From: Flavobacterium jejuense
GTDB lineage: Bacteria; Bacteroidota; Bacteroidia; Flavobacteriales; Flavobacteriaceae
DNA length: 64,000 nucleotides
Assembly: GCF_006491595.2 (NCBI RefSeq)
Contig: NZ_VEVQ02000003.1
Location: 248,001 to 312,000, forward strand
Direction: 5' to 3'
Shown here: in pieces, positions 44,331-52,715 of the stretch
How the letters are laid out: every line of letters begins with the position of its first letter
Position numbering within the stretch: the stretch's first letter is position 1
Notes under the pieces: model-generated
Databases searched by the model: none
What the model saw: the letters and a program-made list of their open reading frames with translations, nothing else
Told to the model about the DNA's origin: nothing
Translations under genes and position numbers: made by a program

Positions 44331-45539
44331 TTATTTTTTAATTATTTTTTTAATTCCAATTCCCTCACCTGTGGTTATTTGTAAAAAATAAATCCCGCTG
44401 TTTAAATAACTAAAATCAATTTTTTCTTCTTTTGTTTCTGATACTAATTGTCCAATGTTATTGTAAATTTTTGTAGATTCTAAATTTTTAACATTTCTTA
44501 AATAAAGATAGTCTTGAACAGGATTTGGGTAAATATCTACTCCAGCTAAAACATTTGTAGTGGTTGACAAAGATGATGTGGTAACAATTAAATTATCAAA
44601 AGCTGGTAAAGCACCCACATGATTTACGGTAAAAGAGGTTACATCAGACCAATTTAAGTTTACTATTTTTGTCCCCCCAACTAATGATTCCACAACCACA
44701 GAATTAGATCCACCTGTAGGAGTAAATGTATAATCAATATCGGCACCCGTCCTTTCGATAGCTACAATTGAAACAATATTAACTGGCTCACTAAAAGCAA
44801 AAGTATACCCACCTGTTATGGTTCCAAAACCAACGTATGGGACAACTATATTGCCTGAGGATCCAAAAGAACCAAAAAGATCAAGAAGTGTTACTAAATC
44901 TGGATCTCCTATAAGAGTAGTTGTAATTCCATTTTTTGTTTGATTAATTTCTCCTGTAGGTGATACTAAGGTAATAGGGTCTACTCCTGTAGGATCTGGG
45001 GTATCCCAATCGAAAGTTGTGTTGGCTAAAGCTGAAGCAATAACTATTAAATTATCAAACGCAGCATAAGCATCCGAATACGTCACAGTAAACGAAGTAA
45101 CACCAATCCAATTTAAATTAACCGTTTTTGTTCCACCAACTAATGACCCTACAACTATAGAATTAGCCCCACCAGTGGGAGTAAACGTATAATCAACATT
45201 TGTTCCATTAGCATCAAGAGCCAATATAGAAACAATATTTACTGGTTCACTGAAAGTAAAGGTTGCACTAGTTGCATCTCCTATTGCATCTGGAAGAATA
45301 GTGTTTCCCGTTGACCCTCCAAAACCACCAAAGTCTGCTATTCCCGCCACTATTGGTGTACCTGCAAACATTGTAGTGATACCATTTTTAGTCTGAATAA
45401 TGGTGCCGGTAGCAGAAAGTCCACTAGCATCAACTCCTGTTGGAGCAGGAGTATCCCAATCGAATGTTATTGTTTGTGCACTAATTGTACTTACAACACT
45501 AAAAATAATAGAAGCAAAAAGAAATGTAATTTTTTTCAT
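44331..45539 (-). CDS. Secreted protein with two tandem repeats and T9SS sorting domain
   Basis: A 402-residue secreted protein: signal peptide 1-21; two repeats of about 150 residues (about 24-168 and 172-325), each beginning FDWDTPxPTGVD and containing QTKNGITT, FSEPVNIVSI, DYTFTPTGG and AFDNLIV; then a type A T9SS domain (VDIYPNPVQDYLYLRNV ... GIYFLQITTGEGIGIKKIIK). Repeats are nearly identical in places, suggesting recent internal duplication. Calcium or glycan binding is plausible, but no family is recognised. Encoded between FecR and SusC, so it is probably surface-displayed with this locus. Confidence 0.83.
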   Translation of the reverse strand: MKKITFLFASIIFSVVSTISAQTITFDWDTPAPTGVDASGLSATGTIIQTKNGITTMFAGTPIVAGIADFGGFGGSTGNTILPDAIGDATSATFTFSEPVNIVSILALDANGTNVDYTFTPTGGANSIVVGSLVGGTKTVNLNWIGVTSFTVTYSDAYAAFDNLIVIASALANTTFDWDTPDPTGVDPITLVSPTGEINQTKNGITTTLIGDPDLVTLLDLFGSFGSSGNIVVPYVGFGTITGGYTFAFSEPVNIVSIVAIERTGADIDYTFTPTGGSNSVVVESLVGGTKIVNLNWSDVTSFTVNHVGALPAFDNLIVTTSSLSTTTNVLAGVDIYPNPVQDYLYLRNVKNLESTKIYNNIGQLVSETKEEKIDFSYLNSGIYFLQITTGEGIGIKKIIKK

Positions 45540-45621
45540 GATTATAATGGTTTTAGTTAATATTTTTTGTCATTTATTATATCTATAGACACTTGTTTTT
45601 TTATTAGTATTATATATAATT

Positions 45622-46803
45622 TTACTTTAAAATTAAAGTTTTGTTATTTATTTCATAAGAATTAATACTGCCTTTAATTAACATTAGTACTTCTTCAATC
45701 GATTGATTTTTATAAAGTGTTCCATTAAAGGTTACATTCTCATATCTTTTATTTTCAAAAATCACCTCCATATCATACCAACGAGACAAAACCACCATAA
45801 TTTCTTTCAAAGGTTTATGCTTAAAACTAAATGCCCCATATTTCCATCCCACTTCTCTAAAAACATCTACATTGCTTACTTCAATAGTGTTTAATATACT
45901 ATTAAAATTTGATTGTTCACCAGGTTTTATAACCTTATTAATTCCCCTCACACTTACAGCAACTTCACCCTCCACTAAAGTTGTATAAATATTTGATTCA
46001 TCCTTATAAGCTTTTATATTAAACTCCGTTCCAAGAACCTTAACTTCTTGTTTATTATGATTGACTTTAAAATTTAATCCATTATGTTTTGTACTAGAAG
46101 AAACATCAAAATACGCCTCACCATAAACAAGCTCTACTTGCCTAGATTGAGTGTTATTAAAAGATACCGGATATTTTAATTGGCTTTCAGAATTAAGCCA
46201 AATTTTAGTTCCATCAGATAATGTTAATTGAAACTGTCCTCCTCTTGGAACAGTAAGAAAATTATAAGTCAATTTTTCTGAGGGGTCATTATTATAAATT
46301 AACTCTTTTCCGTTACTTGACGCATTTTCTGTTTTTATATCTACCCCTTTTCCCAACACAATTACTTCTCCTGTTTCTAATGTTAACACAGCTTTTCCTT
46401 CACCTGGCAATATTTTATTATTAACGATTACTGGATCGTTAAAACGCTGTATATCACCTGGTTGATTAATAAACAATGTTATTACACCTCCTATTAACAG
46501 TAAAGCAGCAACAGCATATTTCCAATATATACTTCTGACAGGTACATCGATTTTACTTTTTACTTTTTTCCAATCCTTTTTTTTGTTAACTTGATTTATT
46601 AGTCGCAGTCGTCGTTTTATTAAAGATTCATCAGTAAGGTTTTTAATAATATACTCTTTATTTACTTTATCAAACAATTCTGATTTTTCTAATACTGAAA
46701 ATCCTTTATCTTCTAGTAGTGATGAAGCAATTTGTTTTGACAATGTTATTATTTTATTAAAAATAGTCATAGTATTATTAATCATTTTAGTATATGACGA
46801 CAA
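45622..46803 (-). CDS. FecR-family anti-sigma factor
   Basis: A 393-residue protein: a cytosolic N-terminal sigma-binding part (1-85), one membrane helix (about 90-110, YWKYAVAALLLIGGVITLFI), a periplasmic FecR domain (about 165-265, VPRGGQFQLTLSDGTKIWLN) and the C-terminal DUF4974 (about 320-393). It passes a signal from the SusC STN domain to the ECF sigma factor. In-frame ATGs at 46782 and 46767 are alternative starts. The sigma gene lies upstream in the same orientation with a 194-bp gap. Confidence 0.94.
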   Translation of the reverse strand: MSSYTKMINNTMTIFNKIITLSKQIASSLLEDKGFSVLEKSELFDKVNKEYIIKNLTDESLIKRRLRLINQVNKKKDWKKVKSKIDVPVRSIYWKYAVAALLLIGGVITLFINQPGDIQRFNDPVIVNNKILPGEGKAVLTLETGEVIVLGKGVDIKTENASSNGKELIYNNDPSEKLTYNFLTVPRGGQFQLTLSDGTKIWLNSESQLKYPVSFNNTQSRQVELVYGEAYFDVSSSTKHNGLNFKVNHNKQEVKVLGTEFNIKAYKDESNIYTTLVEGEVAVSVRGINKVIKPGEQSNFNSILNTIEVSNVDVFREVGWKYGAFSFKHKPLKEIMVVLSRWYDMEVIFENKRYENVTFNGTLYKNQSIEEVLMLIKGSINSYEINNKTLILK

Positions 46804-46997
46804 AATGTTTAATAAGGGTTAAGAAATAGTTAAAAAAAATAAATATTTTTATTTTTAGAAATTCTCTATATAGATTTTTTTAATGATATTTAACAATTTC
46901 AAATTATATTTTCTCAAATGCAAAAGATTTTATTTTTGAATAAATACTTTTTTTTAAAAGTTTGATTCATAAATATAAGTGACAAAACCTACAATTT

Positions 46998-47567
46998 TTA
47001 ATTAGTATTATCAAAAACAAAAGCAATTAAAATAAAATAGTCTTTTAATAGTGGGCGGAGTCTTTTGTAGGCAATTTTTTTTTGAGCTTTAACAGTATTT
47101 ATTGATATATCAAGTTCTTCTGCTATTTCTGTATTGGTAAAGTCTTTAATACTCAATCTAATGATTTGTGCACATTTATTTGGAAGTGTATTTATTGCAT
47201 TTTCAATAATATTTGAAGTCTCTAAAACAACTACTTCTCTTAAAAAAAAAGATTCAGTTTCTAATTTTGCAATTTCAGTAATTGGAAAATTGTCTGTAGT
47301 TTTTACTCTTTTACTCTTTAAGTAATCGAGAGATTTATTTTTAACTGAGGTGTATAAATAAGATTTTATGTTGTTTTCATTTTGAAACCCAACATTATCT
47401 TCCCAGACCTTCACAAAAACATCTTGTACAATGTCTTTTGATTGATCTAAATCTCCAATATACTTATTTGCAAACAAACACAGGGATGTGTATAATTTAT
47501 CAAAGAGCCTCTCATATTCTTTTAAAGATAAAATATATTTTTTATTAGCTTGCATTAAATGATTCAC
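46998..47567 (-). CDS. ECF RNA polymerase sigma-70 factor (FecI-like)
   Basis: A 189-residue ECF sigma factor: region 2 at about 20-85 (LFANKYIGDLDQSKDIVQDV, FVKVWEDN) and region 4 at about 120-180 (INTLPNKCAQIIRLSIKDFT, NTEIAEELDISINTVKAQKK). An internal ATG at residue 5 is another start. Paired with FecR downstream, and it probably transcribes the T9SS-SusC-SusD-TlpA genes. Promoter motifs for it are not identified. Confidence 0.94.
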   Translation of the reverse strand: MNHLMQANKKYILSLKEYERLFDKLYTSLCLFANKYIGDLDQSKDIVQDVFVKVWEDNVGFQNENNIKSYLYTSVKNKSLDYLKSKRVKTTDNFPITEIAKLETESFFLREVVVLETSNIIENAINTLPNKCAQIIRLSIKDFTNTEIAEELDISINTVKAQKKIAYKRLRPLLKDYFILIAFVFDNTN

Positions 47568-47946
47568 TTTTATATTACAAAACTAACCAAATAATGTTAT
47601 TGTTTAAAAATACTTATTTTTTTTTACTTCTTAAAACTAAAAAAGTAGAAATAAATAACATAAAGTAATTTTATAATAGTGGAATAGAATTTATTATTAT
47701 CTAATCTTAAGTATGTTATAAATAATAAAAACATGTTACTTATTCATATGTTAATTACATCAACATATGAATATATTTGTTTTTAAGAAAAATCATTTGT
47801 AAATTTAAACTTGTTTAAAGATAGATTATATCTAATACTAATTAACTCTAACCTTGAACATAAAATTGAACACGATTTTAATAAAACAGTAATTTATAAG
47901 GTCTTTAAATACTAGTAAAATGGTTCGTTTTTTGAAGACTTCTAAA

Positions 47947-47988
47947 TTCATAACCCTGAGGTCACGGGTTCAACTCCCGTCTTCGCTA
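47947..47988 (+). pseudogene. 3' half of a tRNA gene (possible integration junction)
   Basis: From the anticodon loop onward everything fits a tRNA: TTCATAA loop (CAT in anticodon position), CCCTG stem strand, variable AGGTC, T arm ACGGG-TTCAACT-CCCGT, acceptor strand CTTCGCT and discriminator A. The 5' half is absent: CTAAA cannot pair with CCCTG, and no AGCGAAG acceptor strand, D arm or T/A boundary appears upstream. A proper terminator follows 9 bp later. This is what remains downstream when an element integrates into a tRNA 3' end. Confidence 0.75.
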
Positions 47989-47997
47989 CGAGAAACA

Positions 47998-48030
47998 AAT
48001 CCTTAAACAACAACTGTTTAAGGATTTTTT
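47998..48030 (+). terminator. tRNA-type intrinsic terminator
   Basis: AATCCTTAAACA and TGTTTAAGGATT (12 perfect pairs, 5-base loop) followed by TTTT. It directly follows the tRNA fragment. Confidence 0.9.
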
Positions 48031-48131
48031 ATTTATACACTATTTCATAAATTCAGAAATAATAAATTTTTTATAAATAAAACTTATTCTATTTTTACAA
48101 ACTCATAAATTAAAAATTCGGTAAAAATCAA

Positions 48132-50432
48132 ATGAAATTTATTTTACAGTTAATACTAGTACTTGGAATAAGCCAAATTACCTTTTCGCAAAAAACTTTA
48201 AAAGGAAATATTACCGATTACAATACAAACGAACCTCTAATAAATTCAACAATTTACGTGGTTGAATTTAACAAAGGTACTTCAACAAACGAAAATGGAG
48301 ACTATTTGATTTCTGGCATTGGAAAAGGAATTTACAAAGTTCAAATAACACATTTAGGTTACCAAAGCCAGATTCATGAAATAGAAATTACAAATAACAC
48401 TAACGAATTTCAATTAAACATCGCTTTAAAACAAAAATCAATACAAATCAACGAGGTAGTCGTTTCAAACGCATATATAAATTCTCAAGATAAAAGCACC
48501 TATAAAATTGATGTTGTCAAAAAAGAGGAAATGCAAAAAATTGGAGCTTTTACAATTATGGATTTAATTAATAAAGTTTCTGGTGTAGACGCAATTACTT
48601 CTGGACCTTTGGTGAGTCGACCAGTAATTAGAGGATTATCTGGCAATAGGATTTTAACTGTTATAGACGGAACACGTTTTGAAACACAACAATGGGATGA
48701 TGAACATGGAATTGGAGTAAACGAATTAGGATTAAATCAGGTTGAAATTATAAAAGGTCCTTCAAGTTTATTATATGGTCCTGAAGCAATGGGTGGTGTT
48801 GTTAATTTTGTAAAAACAAAACCAGCCGATGTTGGAACTATAAAAGGAAATGCATTAGCATCTATGTATACCAACAATTTAGGATGGAGAGCAAATGCAA
48901 ATATTGATGGAGCCAAAGAAAAATACAATTGGGGAATTAGCACCTTAGGAAAACTATATTCTGATTATTTTATAAACAATCAATCTTTTAGAATACCAAA
49001 CACACGTCTTTTAGAATACGGAGCAAAAGGTTACCTTGGTATCAATAGAAAATGGGGTTCAACAAATATATCTTACGTTTATAATCAAGCTTTTTATGGA
49101 ATTTTAGATGGAAAAGATATCATTAAAGACACAAATGGAAATATCATAAATACAGATATTGAAAAAGAAAAATATCCTTTCGAAATAGAAGCTCCCTTTC
49201 ATACAGTTGTAGATAATAGAATTACATCTAATACTACCCTACTTTCTGGAAAATCTAAATTCGATGTAATATTGGGTTACCAAAACAATCACCGTTCAGA
49301 AAACGAAGAAATAACTGGAGTAAAAAAAGGATATCGATATGTAGACATGTCCTTACAATCCACGACTTACAATATAAAATGGTATATGCCAACTTTGGGA
49401 AGATTTAGCACCATAATTGGCTCTCAAGGCATGCATCAAACAAATAAAAACATTTCTGGAGCTCAAACTGTTCTAATACCAAATGCAACAATTAATGATT
49501 TTGGATTATTTGGCGTAAGTAAATACGAACTAGAAAAATTTAATTTTAGTTTAGGTATTCGATATGATTCAAGAAATTTAAATACACATGAAACAACAGG
49601 ATATAATTATTCAATCCCTGAAATTTCAAAGAACTACAATAACCTTAGCACATCAGTTGGAATATCCTATTGTATAGAAAAAGACCTTACTTTAAGAACT
49701 AGTTTTGCAACAGGTTATCGCTCTCCTAATTTAAATGAGCTTACCGCAAACGGATTTAAATTAGAATCGCAACGCTTTGAAGTTGGGAATGCAAATTTCA
49801 CAAAAGAAAATAACAATCAATTTGATTTTAATGTTACCTACTTAAATGAAAACATAACATTAGAGAGTTCATTTTATTTTAATAGAATTAATAACTACAT
49901 ATATATTGCTCCAACAGGAAATCAGGTCCCTAGTAATATTGATCCCACAAATAACGTTACAGAATACAAATTTTATCAATCAAATGCAGAAATTACTGGT
50001 GGTGAAGCTAGAATAGATATCCATCCAAAGAGTTTAAAAAGAATCCATTTTGAAACAAAATTTTCAACCTTAGTTGGAAAAAGAACAGATAACAATTCCT
50101 ATTTACCAATGATGCCTGCAACAAAAATCACTAATACTTTTTTCATAAACATCAATCCAATTGGTAAATTTAAAGACAACTCTATTAATATAGGAACAAT
50201 TTCTGCACTCAAACAAGACCAAGTAGCAGAAAACGAATTAGAAACACCAAGCTACACTATCATTAATTTAGGTTTTGGAACTAAATTCAAACAAACAGAA
50301 TTTACACTTACCGCAAACAATATTTTGGACAAAAAGTACTACAACAATATGTCCCGTTTTAGATCATTTGAAATTTATGAATCAGGATTAAACTTAGCAT
50401 TAAGTGTAAAAATACCATTAGATTTAAAATAA
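48132..50432 (+). CDS. TonB-dependent receptor (metal/heme or siderophore type)
   Basis: A 766-residue receptor: signal peptide 1-20, CarboxypepD_reg-like domain (about 22-105, LKGNITDYNTNEPLINSTIY, ITHLGYQSQIHEIEI), plug (about 120-235, VSGVDAITSGPLVSRPVIRG, RILTVIDGTRFETQQWDDEH, GPSSLLYGPEAMGGVVNFVK) and a barrel. The plug motif RPVIRGLSGNR...DGxRxExQQWGDEHG is typical of receptors for metals such as zinc or copper chelates or catecholates. It stands alone, right after the tRNA fragment; no promoter clearly seen. Confidence 0.93.
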   Translation: MKFILQLILVLGISQITFSQKTLKGNITDYNTNEPLINSTIYVVEFNKGTSTNENGDYLISGIGKGIYKVQITHLGYQSQIHEIEITNNTNEFQLNIALKQKSIQINEVVVSNAYINSQDKSTYKIDVVKKEEMQKIGAFTIMDLINKVSGVDAITSGPLVSRPVIRGLSGNRILTVIDGTRFETQQWDDEHGIGVNELGLNQVEIIKGPSSLLYGPEAMGGVVNFVKTKPADVGTIKGNALASMYTNNLGWRANANIDGAKEKYNWGISTLGKLYSDYFINNQSFRIPNTRLLEYGAKGYLGINRKWGSTNISYVYNQAFYGILDGKDIIKDTNGNIINTDIEKEKYPFEIEAPFHTVVDNRITSNTTLLSGKSKFDVILGYQNNHRSENEEITGVKKGYRYVDMSLQSTTYNIKWYMPTLGRFSTIIGSQGMHQTNKNISGAQTVLIPNATINDFGLFGVSKYELEKFNFSLGIRYDSRNLNTHETTGYNYSIPEISKNYNNLSTSVGISYCIEKDLTLRTSFATGYRSPNLNELTANGFKLESQRFEVGNANFTKENNNQFDFNVTYLNENITLESSFYFNRINNYIYIAPTGNQVPSNIDPTNNVTEYKFYQSNAEITGGEARIDIHPKSLKRIHFETKFSTLVGKRTDNNSYLPMMPATKITNTFFININPIGKFKDNSINIGTISALKQDQVAENELETPSYTIINLGFGTKFKQTEFTLTANNILDKKYYNNMSRFRSFEIYESGLNLALSVKIPLDLK

Positions 50433-50762
50433 AAAAAGCTATACCATACCTAATTTTAATATAGATTATTTTACACTATTTCTTTTGTAATCTACTTAAA
50501 CTTTCTAATTGTAGTAATTAAAAAAACTATGATTAACTGTACACCTATTAACGAATATGTAGTCAAATACTACGCATTTATTTCATAAAGCTTCTAAAAT
50601 AAATTCTCTATTTTATACATGAGGCCAAGCATATACCTTTGGCAAAATAAAAAAATCAGTAGTAATAATGCTATTCTTAACAGAATTTCCCACTTATCAT
50701 ACTAATAGAAACTATTCTAAAGGTGAGGTAAGTACTACTAAAATAAACTCAAATAAATAATT
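50433..50762. other. 330-bp gap without a gene
   Basis: AT-rich with stops in all frames. No hairpin, repeat or promoter match convincing enough to report. Confidence 0.4.
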
Positions 50763-51407
50763 ATGAATACTTTAAAAAAAATGAAAATTGTACTTGTTGT
50801 TTTACTGCCTTTTTTAATATTACAATCCTGTGGTTCTAGTTCTTCAGAGAAAATAGAAGACGAGCAATTGAGTAGTTTTATGTTAGGAGGAATTTACTTT
50901 TTCAATGGTTATGGAGGTACAAATGCAGTAGCTGACATGATGATTGATGCAGGTTATACAACTGATAAAGAACTAGTTGGTGGTTACAAAGAAATACTTG
51001 AGTTTCCTTTTGAAACCTCTCAAGCATCAGGTATTAAAAGCGTTTTTAAATCTATGTGGAACATCTCTAACAAGGAGCAGCTTCTAGAAAGCATTAATGA
51101 TCTCAAAACTAGAGAACATACCTATAAAGCTTGGGATTATGCAAGAATAGTTAATAATGCTAATATGGGATATGCCTGTGGATTTCTAACGAAAGAAGAA
51201 GTAAAAAAAATAACACTAGAAATACTTCCTTTGGCTAGAAAAAAATTCAAAAACTGGGACGACTATTTCACAGACTTCAATAAAGGTAGAATAGATTGGA
51301 ATTCAGAAGATAAAGATAGTGAAACTTATGAAAAAATAGCAAACACAATCACTAAATATGACCATTCTATTTACAAAATATTACCCTTAAACACAGATAA
51401 AGAGTAA
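50763..51407 (+). CDS. DUF1266-like lipoprotein
   Basis: A 214-residue lipoprotein: lipobox LQSC (Cys23). The region HTYKAWDYARIVNNANMGYA, then CGFLTKEEVKKITLE, and KFKNWDDYFTDFNKGR resemble DUF1266 (AWDxxRxxxLARxGYxAGYI...EA, then W.D...NYLxGR). DUF1266 proteins are common near secreted toxins or unknown proteins but have no defined role. ATG 50781 is an alternative start. Operon with the following gene (28-bp gap). Confidence 0.72.
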   Translation: MNTLKKMKIVLVVLLPFLILQSCGSSSSEKIEDEQLSSFMLGGIYFFNGYGGTNAVADMMIDAGYTTDKELVGGYKEILEFPFETSQASGIKSVFKSMWNISNKEQLLESINDLKTREHTYKAWDYARIVNNANMGYACGFLTKEEVKKITLEILPLARKKFKNWDDYFTDFNKGRIDWNSEDKDSETYEKIANTITKYDHSIYKILPLNTDKE

Positions 51408-51435
51408 AACTAAGTCTTATTTAAACTAATTCAAC

Positions 51436-51903
51436 ATGAAAGTAACAACATTTAGAGCATTTGATAATCCTACACTAGAAGAAGTAGAAAAGCTACTAAA
51501 AGAGAAACTCGGAAATAAATACGAATTAAAATTATCTAGAAAATCAACCCATCTTGCTGGCAAACTAATTACTGGTTCAACTACCGATGCTATCACGGTA
51601 ATAAAAAACGCATATCATAGAACAAAAGTAAATGTTACAACTATTGATGATGCATCTTCAAACACAGGAAAACATACATCAATCTATTTCTCTGAAGCTA
51701 CTTTAGCTGGTTGGCTACTTTTATTACACAATCAAGCTGGTTTATTAGGTCGTCTCATAATTCGTTTAATATATGGGAATTCAGATGCTTTTTATGAAGA
51801 AATTGATAGCATAATAAAAACAAACATCAAAGGAGAAGAAGAAACCAAAGAGGTAGGTTTAGGAACTTTGTTTAAAAAGAAAAACAAGACTAACCTAAAA
51901 TAA
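51436..51903 (+). CDS. Conserved-looking protein of unknown function
   Basis: A 155-residue protein with no signal peptide. A compact N-terminal part (VEKLLKEKLGNKYELKLSRK) is followed by one hydrophobic, possibly membrane-associating segment (about 93-112, TLAGWLLLLHNQAGLLGRLI) and a lysine-rich tail. Probably cotranscribed with the DUF1266 lipoprotein. No family recognised. A bidirectional terminator follows. Confidence 0.6.
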   Translation: MKVTTFRAFDNPTLEEVEKLLKEKLGNKYELKLSRKSTHLAGKLITGSTTDAITVIKNAYHRTKVNVTTIDDASSNTGKHTSIYFSEATLAGWLLLLHNQAGLLGRLIIRLIYGNSDAFYEEIDSIIKTNIKGEEETKEVGLGTLFKKKNKTNLK

Positions 51904-51924
51904 AAAGTCTTAAACCAATTTCAC

Positions 51925-51972
51925 AATGTCTAGTCCTTATTAACCTTAAAAGTTTATTTAGGACTAGACATT
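51925..51972. terminator. Bidirectional terminator between convergent operons
   Basis: AATGTCTAGTCCT (51925-51937) and AGGACTAGACATT (51960-51972), perfect 13-bp arms with a 22-base loop. Separates the DUF1266 operon from the LytTR gene that converges on it. Confidence 0.8.
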
Positions 51973-51977
51973 ACCAT

Positions 51978-52715
51978 TTAATTTTTATTCCAATTTAAAA
52001 ACGAAGTTAAAAAAGACTCTTTTTTACGAGATGATACTGGCACTTTTTTTCCATTTTTCAAATGAATTACTCCAGATTTATCATATTTATCTATAAATTT
52101 TAAATTCACCATAAACGATTGATGAGGGCGTAAAAAATTTGCTTTTAAAAGACGTTCTTCAAATTCTTTTAAGGTTTTTGAAACCACATATTTTTTATCA
52201 TTACAACAATAAAAAGTAGTATACCCTTTATCTGACTCACAAAACAGCAATTCATTTAAATCAATCACTTGAAAACTATCATGAAACGATAGTATTAATT
52301 GATCTCCGTCACTTTTCCAAACCTGCTTTACAGTATTTATTTGTTGTTTTTGTTGTTTAATTGGCATCTTGGAAACTTTTTCCAATGCTATCTTAAGCTC
52401 TTCTATATCAACAGGTTTTAAAAGATAATCTACTGCTCCTATTTTCAATGCTTTCAAAGCATATTCTTCATAAGCGGTAATAAAAATAATTTTAAAGGAT
52501 AGATTTTCAGTTTGCTCTAAAAAATCAAAAGCAGTACCATCTAAAAGATTAATATCTAAAAAAATCAAATCAGGTTTACAAGCATTCGCAACAACTACTG
52601 CATCTTTCACAGATTCACACTCACCTATTACCTGTATTTCTGTATCTATTAATTGTAATAAATTAAGTAATCCTTTTCTAATATAAGCTTTATCTTCTAT
52701 CAATAATGTTTTCAT
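51978..52715 (-). CDS. LytTR-family response regulator (second)
   Basis: A 245-residue response regulator: receiver with the acidic pair ED (7-8), phospho-acceptor Asp54 (LIFLDINLLDG) and Lys in AVDYLLKPVDIEELK; LytTR domain at about 140-243 (LLFCESDKGYTTFYCCNDKK, LRPHQSFMVNLKFI, GKKVPVSSRKK). Its start overlaps the kinase stop as TAATG, so translation is coupled. Target genes are not evident; no 21-bp-phased repeats like those at 15035 were found near it. Confidence 0.94.
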   Translation of the reverse strand: MKTLLIEDKAYIRKGLLNLLQLIDTEIQVIGECESVKDAVVVANACKPDLIFLDINLLDGTAFDFLEQTENLSFKIIFITAYEEYALKALKIGAVDYLLKPVDIEELKIALEKVSKMPIKQQKQQINTVKQVWKSDGDQLILSFHDSFQVIDLNELLFCESDKGYTTFYCCNDKKYVVSKTLKEFEERLLKANFLRPHQSFMVNLKFIDKYDKSGVIHLKNGKKVPVSSRKKESFLTSFLNWNKN

